64,000 nucleotides of DNA from positions 10,720,852-10,784,851 of the forward strand of contig CM070508.1 of the NCBI GenBank assembly GCA_036346375.1, given 5' to 3'. The position numbers were made by a program, and so were the translations under genes. Positions within the stretch are counted from its first letter, which is position 1. Every line of letters begins with the position of its first letter. Shown here piece after piece: positions 1-11,156 of this stretch. Source of the stretch: Guadua angustifolia (Eukaryota; Streptophyta; Magnoliopsida; Poales; Poaceae). The notes beneath the pieces are model-generated. The model had not been told where the DNA came from and did not search any database. It saw only the letters and a program-made list of their open reading frames with translations.

Positions 1-53
1 TGGTGAAATAAAAATTGGGCAAAATGGTGTTGATTTGAGCGGTTTTAAATACA

Positions 54-2677
54 ATGGCGGAACACTTATGCCCCGATAGAGTTAGCATCCGTGATATAAA
101 GCTTTGGTTGACCAAATATTTTTCCCTGGATCCAAGTGTTTACTCTGTTACCATTCAAGCCGTATTCACGCGTAGTAAGGGTGACCCGGCTCTGTGGGAG
201 TTGAAGAAAATAGATCGGACGTACTTGTGGCATAAATGGTTAATGTGGTGCAAGGGATCTAGCCTTGAATGTGTAATGCTGGTGCAGGCGTGCCCTAGAG
301 AAGAGGTGAATATTAGCGACGTGGGCGAAAGCAGCACGTTGGCTACAGCTGAACAAGTTTAGGTAGTGGTGCCGGTTGAGGTAGCAGCGGAGGATGATAA
401 CAGGGATGCAGCAAACGCGGAAGGTCGGGCAGATGAAGGGGAAGAAATCGAGCAACTTGTGGATCAATTGGAGTTGGTGGACCATATGGCGATGCAAGAT
501 GAAGCTGAAATGTTGGAGTGTGATGATGACAGCGACGAAGATGAGGAAGGGGGAGAAGATGATGATGAAATGCATAGTAGTACTGGGGCAACGGATGTAC
601 CCATCCCTGACGAGTGGAACAGAAAAACAAAGCCGATATGGAAGTTTCAGTGGGGGCATGACTCGCTGGGAGTATGCTAGCAATGTCGTTCTATTTGAAT
701 CAAGTTTTCGCAAATAATTACGAGTTGAAGTTGGCGGTGAAATTTGTGGGCACTATCGCAGCAGAGAGAGTTCCGAGTTGTTTTGTCGATCCAGATAGAT
801 ACAAGTGAAGTGCTGAGAACCGAAGGATGTGAATTCCAAGTACATGCATACAAGCCGAAGTGCGAGACATTTTAGATTGCATCACGAGTAGATGGACACA
901 CATGCGGACTAGAAAATGTTACGGTGAAACACCGCAACTTGAATGCGGTTTGTAATCGCTAGCGTGATGTTCAATGAGATCATCGAGAAGCGGACATTGA
1001 GTGTTCTTATATTGAAAGCAATGTTGAGAATATTTAAGTACCGGATAAGTTACTCGATGGCTCTGGCGTGCGAAGCAAAAGGCATTAGAGAAGAGGTTTG
1101 GCACATATGAGGCTTCAGATTGTAACCTACCTCGTGTGCTTGATGTTTTGAAGGAAACCAACCTCGCACGCATAACCGCTTTTGAAGAAAGTGAAGCGGA
1201 TGGTAACGGGTCTCGATATTTCGTCGTGCTTTCTTTTCATTGGGTCCTTGCATTGCGTCATTCAGTCATGCCGTCCATTCTTTGTCGCCGATGGTACATT
1301 CTTATTTGGGAAATACAAGGGCGATTCTAACGGCCATTGCAATTGATGGGAACAACCACATACTTCCATTGGCCTTTGCATTTGTTGAGGTGAGAACCGG
1401 ATAGTGGTGTGGTTTTTCAGACATTTGAAGTTCGGGGTAGTTCGTGATCGGTCCAACGTGTGCATCATCCATGACCGCCATAAAGGTATCATTTCGGCAA
1501 TTAAGACTCTACAGGAGGACCTTGATGAGCCTTTTCCATGGCGGGACATGCGAATGTGGTGCATGAGACATTTGGGAGCAAATTTTTTCAGGCAGTTCAA
1601 GAGTAAGAAGCTGATGAACCTATTTAAGAGGTTATGCAAGCAGAACCAGGCACGTAAGTTCAACGCGATATTGGCCGAGTTGGATAAGCACACTACCGCA
1701 CAGATTGAAGAGCTGAAGAAGCAACCAGCAACGCCGAACGATTGCCCACCCAAAAGGCTATCACCCTTGAGCGCCGATCCTCCAAATCTGAGGAGACGAT
1801 CGTCAAGAAACATTAAGTGTTTCTCGCACTGGATAGAGGCGGAGCCGTTGGAGAAGTGGGCATTGCTCCATGACACTGGAGGCGCCAGGTTAGTATACTA
1901 AATTAACATAGCTGTGACGATTGAACAGTTAGAGTTATTGTGCTAACTGATATGTTTGAACAGGTTCGGTGTCATGACAACGAACATAGCCGAGGTTTAC
2001 AATTGGGTCATCAGAGGCCTGCGTCCGCTACCACTTGTGGCCATCCTGGAAGGCATGCTGCACGGCATCGTTGGCTACTTCCAGAAAAGGCATGCGGAGG
2101 CTGTACTTCACGCCACGACATTGCAAACGCCGTACTGTGCGCGGATGATGGCCTACATGGAGGAACGCACCAGTAAAGCTCAGCTGCATATGGTGCGTAG
2201 CTTCGGAGTGACTGAGTACCGCTTTGAAGTGACTCTCCGGTGTAAAGGGGGATTGGGAACCGACACAACGGTTATTACACACGAGGTTAACCTAGGCCAA
2301 GGGGCCACTGGATGGTGTGAATGCACCTGCAACAAGCCAAGACTTCTTCATATTCCCCGCCGCATGTGATCGCAGCTTGGGGGCAATTGGGATGAACACG
2401 TCGCAATACGTGTCCCCTTTCTACCTGAAGGGTCATGTTGTCAATACATGGTCCGGTGAGTTCCGTGGTTTTCGAGCACACGGTGATTTCACTGCCATTA
2501 ACAGAGATGTGCGCATATGCCTACCGGATGCAAATATGCGGAGGTGTGCACTGTGTAAAGCCGGCCATCCACGCCTAGGCGATTCGCAATGACATGGATG
2601 AATCTGAAGTGGGTGGCCTGTTAGGAGGTGTTCTCAGTTGCGGTGAGTACGGGCACAAGGCAACGCAATGCCCGTAG
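54..2677 (+). pseudogene. MuDR-type Mutator (MULE) transposase, broken
   Basis: Relic of a Mutator-like transposase, which would cut and insert a DNA transposon in the nucleus. Readable parts in order: an N-terminal MuDR domain (54-362, starting MAEHLCPDRVSIRDIK); an acidic Asp/Glu-rich linker (366-680); the MULE catalytic domain (about 1270-1890, containing ADGTFLFGKYKG, then LPLAFAFVE, then CMRHLGANFF); after a likely intron (about 1890-1963, ending ttgaacag) a segment FGVMTTNIAEVYNWVIRGLR; a SWIM-type zinc finger near 2312-2360 (WCECTCNKPRLLHIP, then HVIAAW in another frame); and a C-terminal zinc knuckle near 2625-2677 (CGEYGHKATQCP then stop). Stops and frameshifts separate these blocks, so no full protein can be made. 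Terminal inverted repeats are not visible; the left one would lie outside the window. Confidence 0.85.
1890..1963 (+). other. Probable intron in the MULE transposase
   Basis: The reading frame GGAR ends at a gttagtata donor and resumes at FGVMTTN after ...gtttgaacag. The join restores the usual MULE order from catalytic domain to NIAEVYN segment. Splicing is inferred only from the sequence. Confidence 0.5.
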
Positions 2678-2941
2678 TGTTATGTAGTGAATTATGTAAT
2701 TTGTATTGAATTGTGTAATATGTATCATTTTATCCTATGCTAGGTATTTGAGGTTACATTGGACTATTTTATCAATGTCGGGTTGTATTGAATGCTTAAC
2801 AATGCTTAGCTATGATTGTACCTTTTGTCATCTTTTTGTATTGAATTGCGTAATATGTTTGTCGTTTGTTTATTTATGTCGAACTCTTCAGTCTTTTCAT
2901 TTACATTACTAATCGTACTGTTTTCCTGTTTGCTTGCAGGG

Positions 2942-3430
2942 ATGGAGCACCCCGAGTCACTCCTTGACTCTTCGTTGGACCGACGGCACCGTGCGTTCGT
3001 CCACGCCACACGTATGCTGAGAGGTGCCTCTGCTGCGGGTCCGTGTGCCCGGCAGGGCATGGCGCCTCCACCCAGCCTTCTACGCCCGGTGAGTTGCACT
3101 AACTGCCACGTGCAAGCTAATGTGTTGTACTCCAACACTGAGGAAAATAATGGGCGAGTGTTCTACAAGTGCCCTTTTTTTCTCTCGTAAGTGAAAGCTA
3201 GTTTGATTCCTTCTTGTGCACACTATTTCTTCTATTCGAGTTGTGTAGTTAATCCGAGATATCTCATTCCTTCAAGACGCCTCGAAAGCTTGTTCACCTC
3301 ATCACGAGACCGCAGGTGCCAATATTTCCAAGTATGGACACCATGGACACCACGAGGGAGCGTCAGACAACCATTGTACCACAAAGGATGCACCACCTTC
3401 TATGGAGGAGAGGATGGACCCTATACTTGA
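2942..3430 (+). CDS. PMD/GRF zinc-finger transposon-associated protein fragment, two exons
   Basis: Exon 1 starts at ATG 2942 just after a cag acceptor-like site. It encodes MEHPESLLDSSLDRRHRAFV, like the N-terminus of plant mobile domain (PMD) transposon proteins. Next comes the first half of a GRF zinc finger (CTNCHVQANVLYSNTEENNG, then VFYKCPF). The frame meets a gtaagtg donor at about 3187. The second half of the finger, RDRRCQYFQVW, is readable after about 3300. GRF fingers bind nucleic acid and are common in plant transposon genes. The gene lies immediately downstream of the MULE transposase and may be the second gene of that element. It is short and probably non-functional; the true 3' end is uncertain. 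Confidence 0.5.
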
Positions 3431-3559
3431 GCAGAGGTCAACATGCTGATGTTCAAGATGGAGCACATTTTAGATCATATGAAATGGTTAGAGAAGCTTG
3501 TGTATGTGGCTATCGTTCTTGTATTGTGCTCTATTCTTGCGAAGTAGTTCATTTCGTGT

Positions 3560-3928
3560 AGAGGGGGCAGAGTTGGTAACGGATGTCTTTCGAAGTGGTT
3601 TCCAGATATCATATCTTCATGTATCCGTATTTTACATGTTAAGCAGCCTTTAATTAGAATATTTTCGTGTGATATGGCTGTCCAAACTGGGTTCCAAAGG
3701 TAGTCACACCAACATCTGTATTTACACGAGTAATTCTAAAGACCGCTGAATAGGCTTAGTTAGTTCAGTTTTATGTGCGGATCAAGCCCTAAAAAGAATA
3801 TCTGAATCCTACTAAAGCAAGAGCCCTAAACGTTCACAAACTGTGCAGTTTTAGAAATACTTAAGCCTTTTCGGTGGCTTGTAAAACTACTCGACTAAAC
3901 GACAAGACTCTGCACCACGCTGCTCGGG
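3560..3928. other. No gene seen
   Basis: AT-rich stretch with frequent stops on both strands. I see no recognisable coding, RNA or terminal-repeat signal here. Confidence 0.5.
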
Positions 3929-4033
3929 CTGAGACGACAACACGCTGCACCCCGCTTTTGAAACTGAAACGACAACACGCTGCATCCCGCTTTTCGGACT
4001 GAAACGATAACACGCGGTTTCGTGCCGGGGCAG
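3929..4033. repeat. 35-bp tandem repeat, three copies
   Basis: Copies start at 3929, 3964 and 3999 with the core ctgaaacgacaacacgctgc. Spacing is exactly 35 bp; the third copy degenerates into gcggtttcg. It lies directly beside the 29-bp repeat that follows. Confidence 0.85.
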
Positions 4034-4042
4034 CTTTCGGGA

Positions 4043-4219
4043 GAGGGTGACAGGTCGTGCAGCCTTTGACTGAGGGTGACAGGTCGTGCAGCCTTTGACA
4101 GAGGGTGACAGGTCGTGCAGCCTTTCACAGAGGGTGACAGGTCGTGCAGCCTTTCACAGAGGGTGACAGGTCGTGCAGCTTTGATGATGGGTGACAAGTC
4201 GTGCAGCTTTCACAGAGGA
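4043..4219. repeat. 29-bp minisatellite, about six copies
   Basis: The unit gagggtgacaggtcgtgcag plus cctttgac/cctttcac starts at 4043, 4072, 4101, 4130 and 4159 (exact 29-bp steps). A shortened copy follows at 4186. The array lies about 60 bp upstream of a TATA box and could be promoter-proximal repeats of a transposon. Confidence 0.9.
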
Positions 4220-4278
4220 TGCCACGCCATCAAAATGGACAAGTGATGTAATTGTGTGGAGTAACCCCTCACCACCAC

Positions 4279-4285
4279 TATAAAA
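4279..4285 (+). promoter_or_regulatory. TATA box (TATAAAA)
   Basis: ctataaaagaggg, followed about 80 bp later by acaATGtctttc at 4361 and a short frame MSFITRLKEA running into a gtaagt donor. This has the layout of a plant promoter and a small first exon. It sits just downstream of the minisatellite. Confidence 0.5.
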
Positions 4286-4360
4286 GAGGGCCGAGGGTAG
4301 ACATCCAACACAACCAAACCAAAGAATAAACGCCACCGAATCTACACAAATTAGGGCACA

Positions 4361-4780
4361 ATGTCTTTCATCACGCGCCTCAAAGAAGCGTAAGTCATCC
4401 CCCAAATATCCGGATGAAAGTAGCGCCGACGCTCGCTTCTGCGGAGTTGCCCCGACCCAAATGCGATCAAGAACCCACCGCGAAGATGATGCAATCTACC
4501 CATGGAGAGACGGCCGCCACCACCATCAAGCAGTTCCGCACCTCACGAGGTAAACCTACTAGTGTCCACACAATATAGGGCAACACTACCATCTCATGCA
4601 TCGTTCTTTCTTTTCACAAAGACAAGGACCGGTGTTGCTTCTTCCAATGGATCGACGGGCCGAACGACGTGACTACTTAATTTCTACAACCGCCACGACG
4701 CCTACCCCGCTTCGCCGAGAACTTCACCCGGGGAGAGGCCGCCAGATATGTCCTTTTCTAGATCAACCAGAGCGACGGGC
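4361..4780 (+). pseudogene. Second GRF zinc-finger relic with small upstream exon
   Basis: The exon MSFITRLKEA (4361-4390) ends at GTAAGTC. Further on, a segment containing KCDQEPTAKMMQSTHGETA (about 4450-4530) and a segment DKDRCCFFQWIDGP (4620-4661) resemble the two halves of a GRF zinc finger, separated by a putative intron (gtaaacc...cacaaag). Stops follow soon after. The assignment rests on short motifs, so it is tentative. It may belong to a different transposon from the upstream MULE. Confidence 0.4.
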
Positions 4781-4859
4781 GGTGTAAGGGGCCAACCAAT
4801 CGGTGAGTTTCATACGTCATACTCTTGTTAAACTCACAAATTAGTAGTTCTAAACAGTT

Positions 4860-5760
4860 CATCGCACACGGGAGTTCAAAAGGACACTTGCGAATGTGCT
4901 CAAGTCAAAGGAGAAACCTCCTCGGGGCCACCAAAGCCCCGACGCTTATGTACATGGCTTGGAGGCGTGGTTGATACCGCCACGGTGATCTAGCGGACGG
5001 AGATTCTACCGGTGCCCTTGGTCGAGGATGAACGGTGTTGGTATTTCAACCGGTGGACCCGAGACGCACCACCCACATCTCATGCTTTCGCATGGGATAA
5101 CCGGGGAGCAACCATCTCCATGGTGCCACCACCGCCTGTAAAAGCCGCACTTTAGTACGCCTACGGTGTTCTTCAACGACCAAAGCGGGCATCTTGCATT
5201 GATCGCGAGGCACGCTTCGCTGTCCAAGGATAAGCCCAACACACACCTCCCGCACCATATAGTGGAGTGCGAGTGAAACAGAGCAGCGCCTCGCATGTCT
5301 CCGCTAACGGACAACACACGAGAGGTGCAAGAGGGTTCCTCCTCTCAAGAAGAAGAGACAAGGGAAGCGATCGGCCGAGGTCCGCAAAGACGCAACACAT
5401 CCTTGACGCGTTGCAGCACCAACCGGAACCCGTGGTATTAACATAGGGGACGCCGGGAATAGGGATGACATGCCCATATGGGAGGGCAGAAATCCACATA
5501 AAAAGAAAAAAATTAAATGTTACACACCCGAGACGTACGGCATAGGCCACCCAATCGGCGACAGTTGGGAGCACTGCGGATCCCCATGGAGTTCTTTCAT
5601 AGTAGGGATCGAGCGGTGTCCGATAACAAAACGCAAAATTAACACGGGTCAGGTAATATGCAGAAAATGTCTTACATCATTCTGGCTGTACCCTGATAGG
5701 CGGAACGATCATTTGTTCCACCATCACGAACAGTGCTTTCGTTAGTTAGTTCGTCAAGCA
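4860..5760 (+). other. Unrecognised coding-like relic
   Basis: Fairly GC-rich with broken frames on +, for example a stretch reading NDQSGHLALIARHASLSKDK near 5175-5235 and an acidic tail EEETREAIG near 5340-5370. I do not recognise the family. It probably continues the gene whose promoter is at 4279. Confidence 0.3.
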
Positions 5761-6138
5761 ATTTCGTCACTGTTGTAATGCCCTTGTAATATAATCTAAT
5801 CTATTGCTTATTTTCTCATCCGAACTTTCTTGTATGTGCCCTTATATATGTTCAACAAATAATTTAAGTGTTCATAACATGAGTTGTTGTTGACCATAAA
5901 ATTTTGAAAATTCTGTCTATGTTGTTCATAACAATAAAAATTAAATTTTGAAATGTTCATAACAATCAAATTTTATTGTTTGAATTTTAAAATATTGTTC
6001 AGATCTTCAAATTATTTGAAATTTTTATGGTAATATCACTGATTTATAACGAACCTCCATAAAAATTTCAAAATTTTTCGACGCCGTGGTTGTCCAATTA
6101 AATTTTTATACGTGTTTCACGATTCTACCCATGAAAGT
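5760..6138. other. AT-rich spacer with short imperfect repeats
   Basis: Contains several copies of gttcataacaat and ttttgaaatt-type words between 5870 and 6080. No coding potential is seen. Confidence 0.5.
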
Positions 6139-6452
6139 GCCTTTTCCGATTTTCGCAACAAATGGCGGGCAACGTCTCGCTATCTCGCCCATACGTAAGT
6201 GGTAGCCCACATTGCGAGGCCACCCTTGATTTTTTTCGTATTTTTGGACCGTGTTCCGCCCTGTCCATGGGCAACGAAAACCCTTAGTGCCCACGATTTC
6301 CGTGGTTTCAGAGCCGTCGATGCCTTTTCCGATTTTCGCAACAAAATGCCGAGCAACGTCTCGCTATCTCGCCCATACGTAAGTGGTAGCCCGCATTATG
6401 AGGCGGTCTTCATTTATTCCGTATTTTTAGACCGTGTTCGCCTATCCATGGG
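6139..6452. repeat. 183-bp tandem duplication (two copies of about 130 bp)
   Basis: The block gccttttccgattttcgcaa through to ...gtccatgg at 6139-6269 recurs at 6322-6452 with a few substitutions and small indels (core caacgtctcgctatctcgcc in both). It is separated by about 50 bp of spacer. It is probably part of an unidentified transposon end. Confidence 0.85.
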
Positions 6453-6615
6453 GCTATGAAAATACGCAAGTGAGATGCGATCACCAACTAATTAAAATAA
6501 TTCTTCCGCTTATTACATGACAAGAGTTTTTTAGTTCTTTCCGGTTTAATATAACAATTATTGCACAAACAGTTCAAAACTAAATTTACCCAAAAATAAA
6601 AATATGTACGAGATT

Positions 6616-6857
6616 ATCGCCAAACAGGTTCAACGACTATTAGTGGTCGCCAAACCGCTTAGCGACATCGTGGTCGCTAAACGGTTCGGCGACTATCGAG
6701 AGTCGCCGAACGGTGTGGCGACTAACCGATCGACCAAGCTATTAACGGTTCAACACGCGGGATTAGGCAGTTGTCGCCAACTGGTGTGGCGACTACACGA
6801 TTATCGCCAAGCCGTTTGGCGACTACCCTATTATCGCCAAACGGTTTGGCGACCGGG
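6616..6857. repeat. Array of about seven 20-bp palindromes (GTCGCCAAACCGTTTGGCGAC type)
   Basis: Each box reads tcgccaaac...gtttggcga or a close variant and is nearly self-complementary. Successive boxes differ in the centre (ccgctta, cggttc, cggtgt, tggtgt, ccgttt, cggttt). The array ends about 90 bp before a GC-rich, promoter/5'UTR-like stretch (6940-7220). The layout resembles subterminal protein-binding repeats of a DNA transposon, but no terminal inverted repeat was found. Confidence 0.75.
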
Positions 6858-6931
6858 TAATATTTCTGCAATTTTTTTAATGCGAGTATTAATGTCGCAA
6901 TTTCGAATTAAAATAATATTATTTAAAAAAA

Positions 6932-7222
6932 TTGAACATTCCGCAACCTCATCCGCCGCCTATGTTCTGCTTTCTCTCGCCTCTTCGTCACGCCGCTGCC
7001 TCTCCACTCCTCTCGCGCACTGAAGTGCTCGCGCACCACCTCCTCTTTGTCGTGGCGCTGCACTCCGTCGTGCCGCCTCCTCTTCATCTTGGCAGTCGCT
7101 GCACTCCGGGTTGCCCCCGCATCTCTGTCGTGACGTGCACTGCGCCGCGCCGCCGCCTTCTCATCTCCGTCTTGCAGCCAGCAACAATCTTCTGCATATC
7201 GGACGCCATCTCCACTCCTAAG
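6932..7222 (+). CDS. Hypothetical Arg/Pro/Leu-rich first exon
   Basis: An open frame in a C-rich tract ends at a plausible donor (tcctaag|gtaattt, about 7222). It reads, for example, PRHAAASPLLSRTEV-like low-complexity peptide. No family recognised. It could be the 5' leader or first exon of the element carrying the palindrome array, and may not be translated. Confidence 0.3.
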
Positions 7223-7279
7223 GTAATTTATTCTTTGAGCTTTACGATATTATCCTTACAATTTCTGATCTTTTGATTG

Positions 7280-7814
7280 TTCTCAATCTTACGATGGTTC
7301 TTGTAAGACTGTAATTTTTTTTAAAGAATTTGTCAATGGTTGTAGATATCATACGAGTCTCATCGGGAAAATATTTTCAGGGCCTGTTGGATGATGAAAT
7401 GTATGCTTTTTGGCTCACAGCTATTACGTGAGTAATTTGCACTGAATATGCAGGTATTAGAAATATGGAATCAAGTTACTGATGTGTGTTATGATGTATG
7501 ATACCAAATAACATACATGATACATGCCTGACTATGCTTAGCTCTGCATCCAGACAACAAGTGAATTCACTACGTTACAAACTTAATTATCTCGAATAAT
7601 ATGTTTTAAGCAAGCCTGCGATAACTACTTAGTGTTGGAATGAAACTACTGGAAGGAATGTCTTCTATTATACACCCTACTATTCTGAATGGAGAATGCG
7701 AAACACGTTTGAAGTTGACTAGAGGAGAAAAACCGACTAATATCGATGCAGGTTTTGTCAAGCGTTGACATTTAGTTTTCTGCAGCTCCTCTGCTTAATT
7801 TGTGCTCGTGCCTA
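7280..7814. other. No gene seen
   Basis: AT-rich, intron-like sequence with stops in all frames. I see nothing recognisable. Confidence 0.5.
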
Positions 7815-7823
7815 TTAATTGTT

Positions 7824-7965
7824 GGGGAAATTCAGAATATACCACTCCATTTGTTGGCACTTCAGTAAATACTACTCGTTGTCTTAATGATATGTGGCCC
7901 CTTGAGACAACGAGTGGTATTTTCTAAAGTGTCAATGAATGGAGTGGTATATGCTGAATTTTTCC
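7824..7965. mobile_element. 142-bp palindromic MITE, Mutator-type, with 9-bp TSD
   Basis: Starts GGGGAAATTCAGAATATACC and ends with the inverse of GGAAAAATTCAGCATATACC. The inverted repeats extend about 60 bp each way (ctactcgttgtctt against gagacaacgagtggt), leaving a short loop. It is flanked by a perfect 9-bp direct repeat TTAATTGTT (7815-7823 and 7966-7974). A 9-bp duplication is the Mutator signature, so this is probably a non-autonomous MULE-derived MITE. Confidence 0.85.
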
Positions 7966-7974
7966 TTAATTGTT

Positions 7975-8170
7975 TTGTTGGCAACTTTCACTTGCTAAAG
8001 CTAGAGAAGGAACATCGAGCTCCAGAAGAAGACTAGAAGAAGCTCCAACTGCTGGAACTCCACCCCAAAGGAAGGCTACCAGAAGACAACAAGCTCCAAG
8101 GGAAGCTAGAAACAGAAAATGTTCGCATGCATCTTGCCATTTGGAGATGTATTTGTTATTTGTTTTTTAG
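7975..8170 (+). pseudogene. Coiled-coil-like coding relic
   Basis: Reading + in one frame gives HLLKLEKEHRAPEED, stop, KKLQLLELHPKGRLPEDNKL, then GKLETENVRMHLAIW. This is a Leu/Lys/Glu heptad-like pattern typical of the C-terminal coiled coil of several plant DNA-binding or transposon proteins. One internal stop is present. The family is not identified. Confidence 0.35.
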
Positions 8171-9150
8171 AAGACTTCTGTACCTTTTGTTTGAAATACT
8201 TGTATGGCTGCCATATGGTACTTGTTAATTTGCATATGGTATGACAATGGTGGTCGTCATTTTGCATATGGTATGACAATGTTTTTTTGTGTGACTGCCA
8301 TCTATGCATTGCATTATAACAGAGATTCTGCCAAAATTATAAGAGGGAATAATAGCAGATTTTTGTGAATTTGAGAGCTCTGCAAGGTTATAATCATGCG
8401 CATACCCTTTTATGTGTGCACTTGACAAGCTAAATGATCCTTACATTTGTTGGATCAGTTGAACATTACGTTGCTCTTGTTTATTAAAGTGAAATCTTAG
8501 AAAGGATGCACTTGTCACTTGATGAGTGAGCAAGCTTCGCATCATTCCATGGTGACAAACTGGCACAAACAGCATACACATATTCCATGGTGTCAAATTG
8601 GCGTCACGGATTTGCTCACACAGCATACACTGACGAGAGATACACACAAATTCCATTAATCATTTCATTGCATGAGAGAGCATCATTCCACAACACAATC
8701 AGACATTATTACATACATTAACCAGAGTAGAATGCTTTGATTTACTGGTCCAGGAACTAGCAATAGACTTATAATTGGGACGAATATCTATTTAAAAAAC
8801 TAAGCAATTCCATTGCTAATTGCCCTTGTTACAGTACAAAAGAAAAGAGAGGTACAATCGACTCCTCAGTACGGAAAGCACAGATATCTCCTTTGTTAAT
8901 TCCAGAGTGAAATCAGATCCAAATTTCAAGTCTAATCTCTTCTACACAATCAACGCTTTCTGAAGTATTTGCCCTAGGACGTCTTAGCTCTAGGTCTTCT
9001 ATACAAAAAAATGCCAACATAAATCTCATTCTTTTCTGCACAATCAGATAACCAAAGCTGACAGTTAGCATCATGAGAAAATTTCACAATATCTAAAAGC
9101 ATTCAGTTCAAATAGTTAAATATTGCTTTCAGTTCAAATGGTTAACTAGT
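8171..9150. other. No gene seen
   Basis: AT-rich sequence with local duplications, for example the atggtatgacaatg word repeated near 8237 and 8269 and the tgctttcagttcaaat word repeated near 9100-9140. No open frame has coding character. Confidence 0.5.
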
Positions 9151-9158
9151 GCTTTCAG

Positions 9159-9449
9159 TTATAGAAACAAATGATTGCAGGGAACTCGATGTGCACCGTG
9201 GCAAGCCCACCAGGTGGCAGGCAGGACGTGAGCACTGGCTACCCCCGTCGCAACCCCGGCTACCCACGGCTGCGTGCGTACGGCAACGTTGTAGGGGTGA
9301 GCCGGCGGAGCCGCGCGGGCAGAGGCGGTGGGCGACGTGGCGCAGGCGAGCGGGGCGGCTTGGGAGTTCAGATTGGGATGGGCGCAGGTAGGAGTTTCAG
9401 GTATGAGTTCAACAGATTTGCGCACTATGTGTTCGGTAAAATACCTCAC
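9159..9449. other. GC-rich island, possible captured exon
   Basis: A 230-bp island (about 9180-9400) much richer in GC than its surroundings is open on both strands: on + a Gly/Arg-rich peptide (RRSRAGRGGGRRGAGERGG), on - an Ala/Pro/Thr-rich one. Neither matches a family I know. It may be a gene fragment or a GC-rich repeat. Confidence 0.3.
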
Positions 9450-9728
9450 AAAGATATAGAATTTTATTTTTTAAAACTAATTTGCCTACCACGTGATCTT
9501 ATCCATTAGCAACATGATGCCCACCCACTGATTCCAACTAAAATTTGCCCACTAGGTTATTATTATTTTTAGAATGATATCAACATGCTGGGCCAGCTGC
9601 AGTACCTCTAGATGCTCGGTTGGCCGCGCTGCTAGATGGTCTAAGGCTTCCCTTAAAATCCTACTCTTGTGCTTCAGCACCAGCAAATATATTTTTGGAG
9701 TTAAGCATTGATCAGAGATAGTTCGTTA

Positions 9729-10604
9729 TGTTGGAAATCTAGGTATTATTTTTGTTTCAGATTTGAATATTAAGCTAATTTTCAAAATGATTAAAGACAA
9801 CAGGCAAGATAACAGGCACCATATGCTACTAAAAAATAGATCGAGCATCGTCACGCACGCAACGAACAGAGGAAAAAAAACAATTCTTACGTAGGGCTTG
9901 TGGAAGGAAAAGAAGCAGCGCAGTTGCGATCGCCTATAGTGGAAGTAGTTGACGTCGAGGAGGAAGAACTCGAGTGGTCGCCTGTAGTGGAAGTAGTCGA
10001 CGTCGAGGAGGAAGAATTCGAGAAACCTTATTGCCGCCCCCGTGCAGGTTTTCGCAGCGGCAACGGTTCGGAGATCCCGCTCTCCTTGCCTCGCGGTGCA
10101 CGCCGAGAGGAAGGTCGGTGAAGAACGAGCGTAGCACGAAGACGCAACACAAATCACAGTGGATGAACGCGAGTGCAAGAGACAAAAAGCTGCATCTATC
10201 TGGACGTCTCCAGATTTTATAGCCTCGCACCAGTAACGGTCAATACAACACCATTATACGCTAGTAACTGCAGGTCATTCAAACGGCCGTTTCTATTAGA
10301 AACTGACGCCATTATAATGGAGAGAAACCGAAAATTAAAAGGGTTTAAATGTGCCAGGAATTTAATCTACTAAGACGGCGACTCATGACATACAAGCCAC
10401 AAGTCACGCTGTAATTCATAAAAATCGATGGCAGCAAGGCAGGACTTTAGCCGTGCTCCTCACCCTCCATATACCTCATTACAAGGTATGGTGGGAGCTC
10501 TCCCTTTTAAATTGGCTTTCTCCTCTCTTAACTAGCAATATGGTACTAATTTTTGTAGTTTTGGCATTAGAGATAAATGGGCCACATGGGCCTCATTTCT
10601 AACA
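9729..10604 (-). repeat. 3' LTR of Copia 1
   Basis: Runs TGTTGGAAATC...TTTCTAACA. It holds a 48-bp internal duplication (starts 9938 and 9986) also present in the other LTR, and a minus-strand TATA box (plus-strand ttttatag at 10215-10222). Confidence 0.93.
10215..10222 (-). promoter_or_regulatory. TATA box in 3' LTR of Copia 1
   Basis: The minus strand reads GGCTATAAAATC; the same site occurs at 15522-15529 in the 5' LTR, where it would drive the element's transcript. Confidence 0.55.
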
Positions 10605-11156
10605 ATCCCCCACCAATGCCGAAGCAGACAAAGACTCAAAAGTTTGATCACTGTGTTGAATCTTCGTTTAATATATCAGTGTTTCGGTGTAAGTCCCATA
10701 CGGGTTGAACTTTCACCTAGAATTACGAGATCTACCCTCCCACAGCTAATGAATGGACTAAGCCTTGAATTCATAGCTTTGTGTGGTTAGATTTCACCCG
10801 AAATCTTAACTGATACTAGGCTGCCAAAGAACTTCACCTCAACGAAGCGTTAAATGGTCATGCTCCCTAATCTTCTCATGAGCTTTCTAGAGAATGCCCC
10901 TTTCTCGTGAACTGCGACCTCACAGTTAGGCTCAAGTAGGTGTATTCATTTTAGGTATCCTATAGGCTGATACCTTCTCCTCTCATTTAGGACACTAGAA
11001 TACATTAAGGTTTTAAACTAGCCTTCCATATAGTTGAGAGTACTTAGAACATGAGTAGATTTAGTGTACTCTCTTGTTACAACCACAACTTGTTTTTTCC
11101 ATTACCTAATTCACGGGATCTCCGATCAAAAGGATGGGTTACAATTGTGAAGTAAC

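Noticed and set aside
9900..10230. Acidic and Arg-rich small proteins in the Copia LTRs
   Set aside because: Present identically in both LTRs, driven by a 48-bp duplication; regulatory DNA rather than genes.
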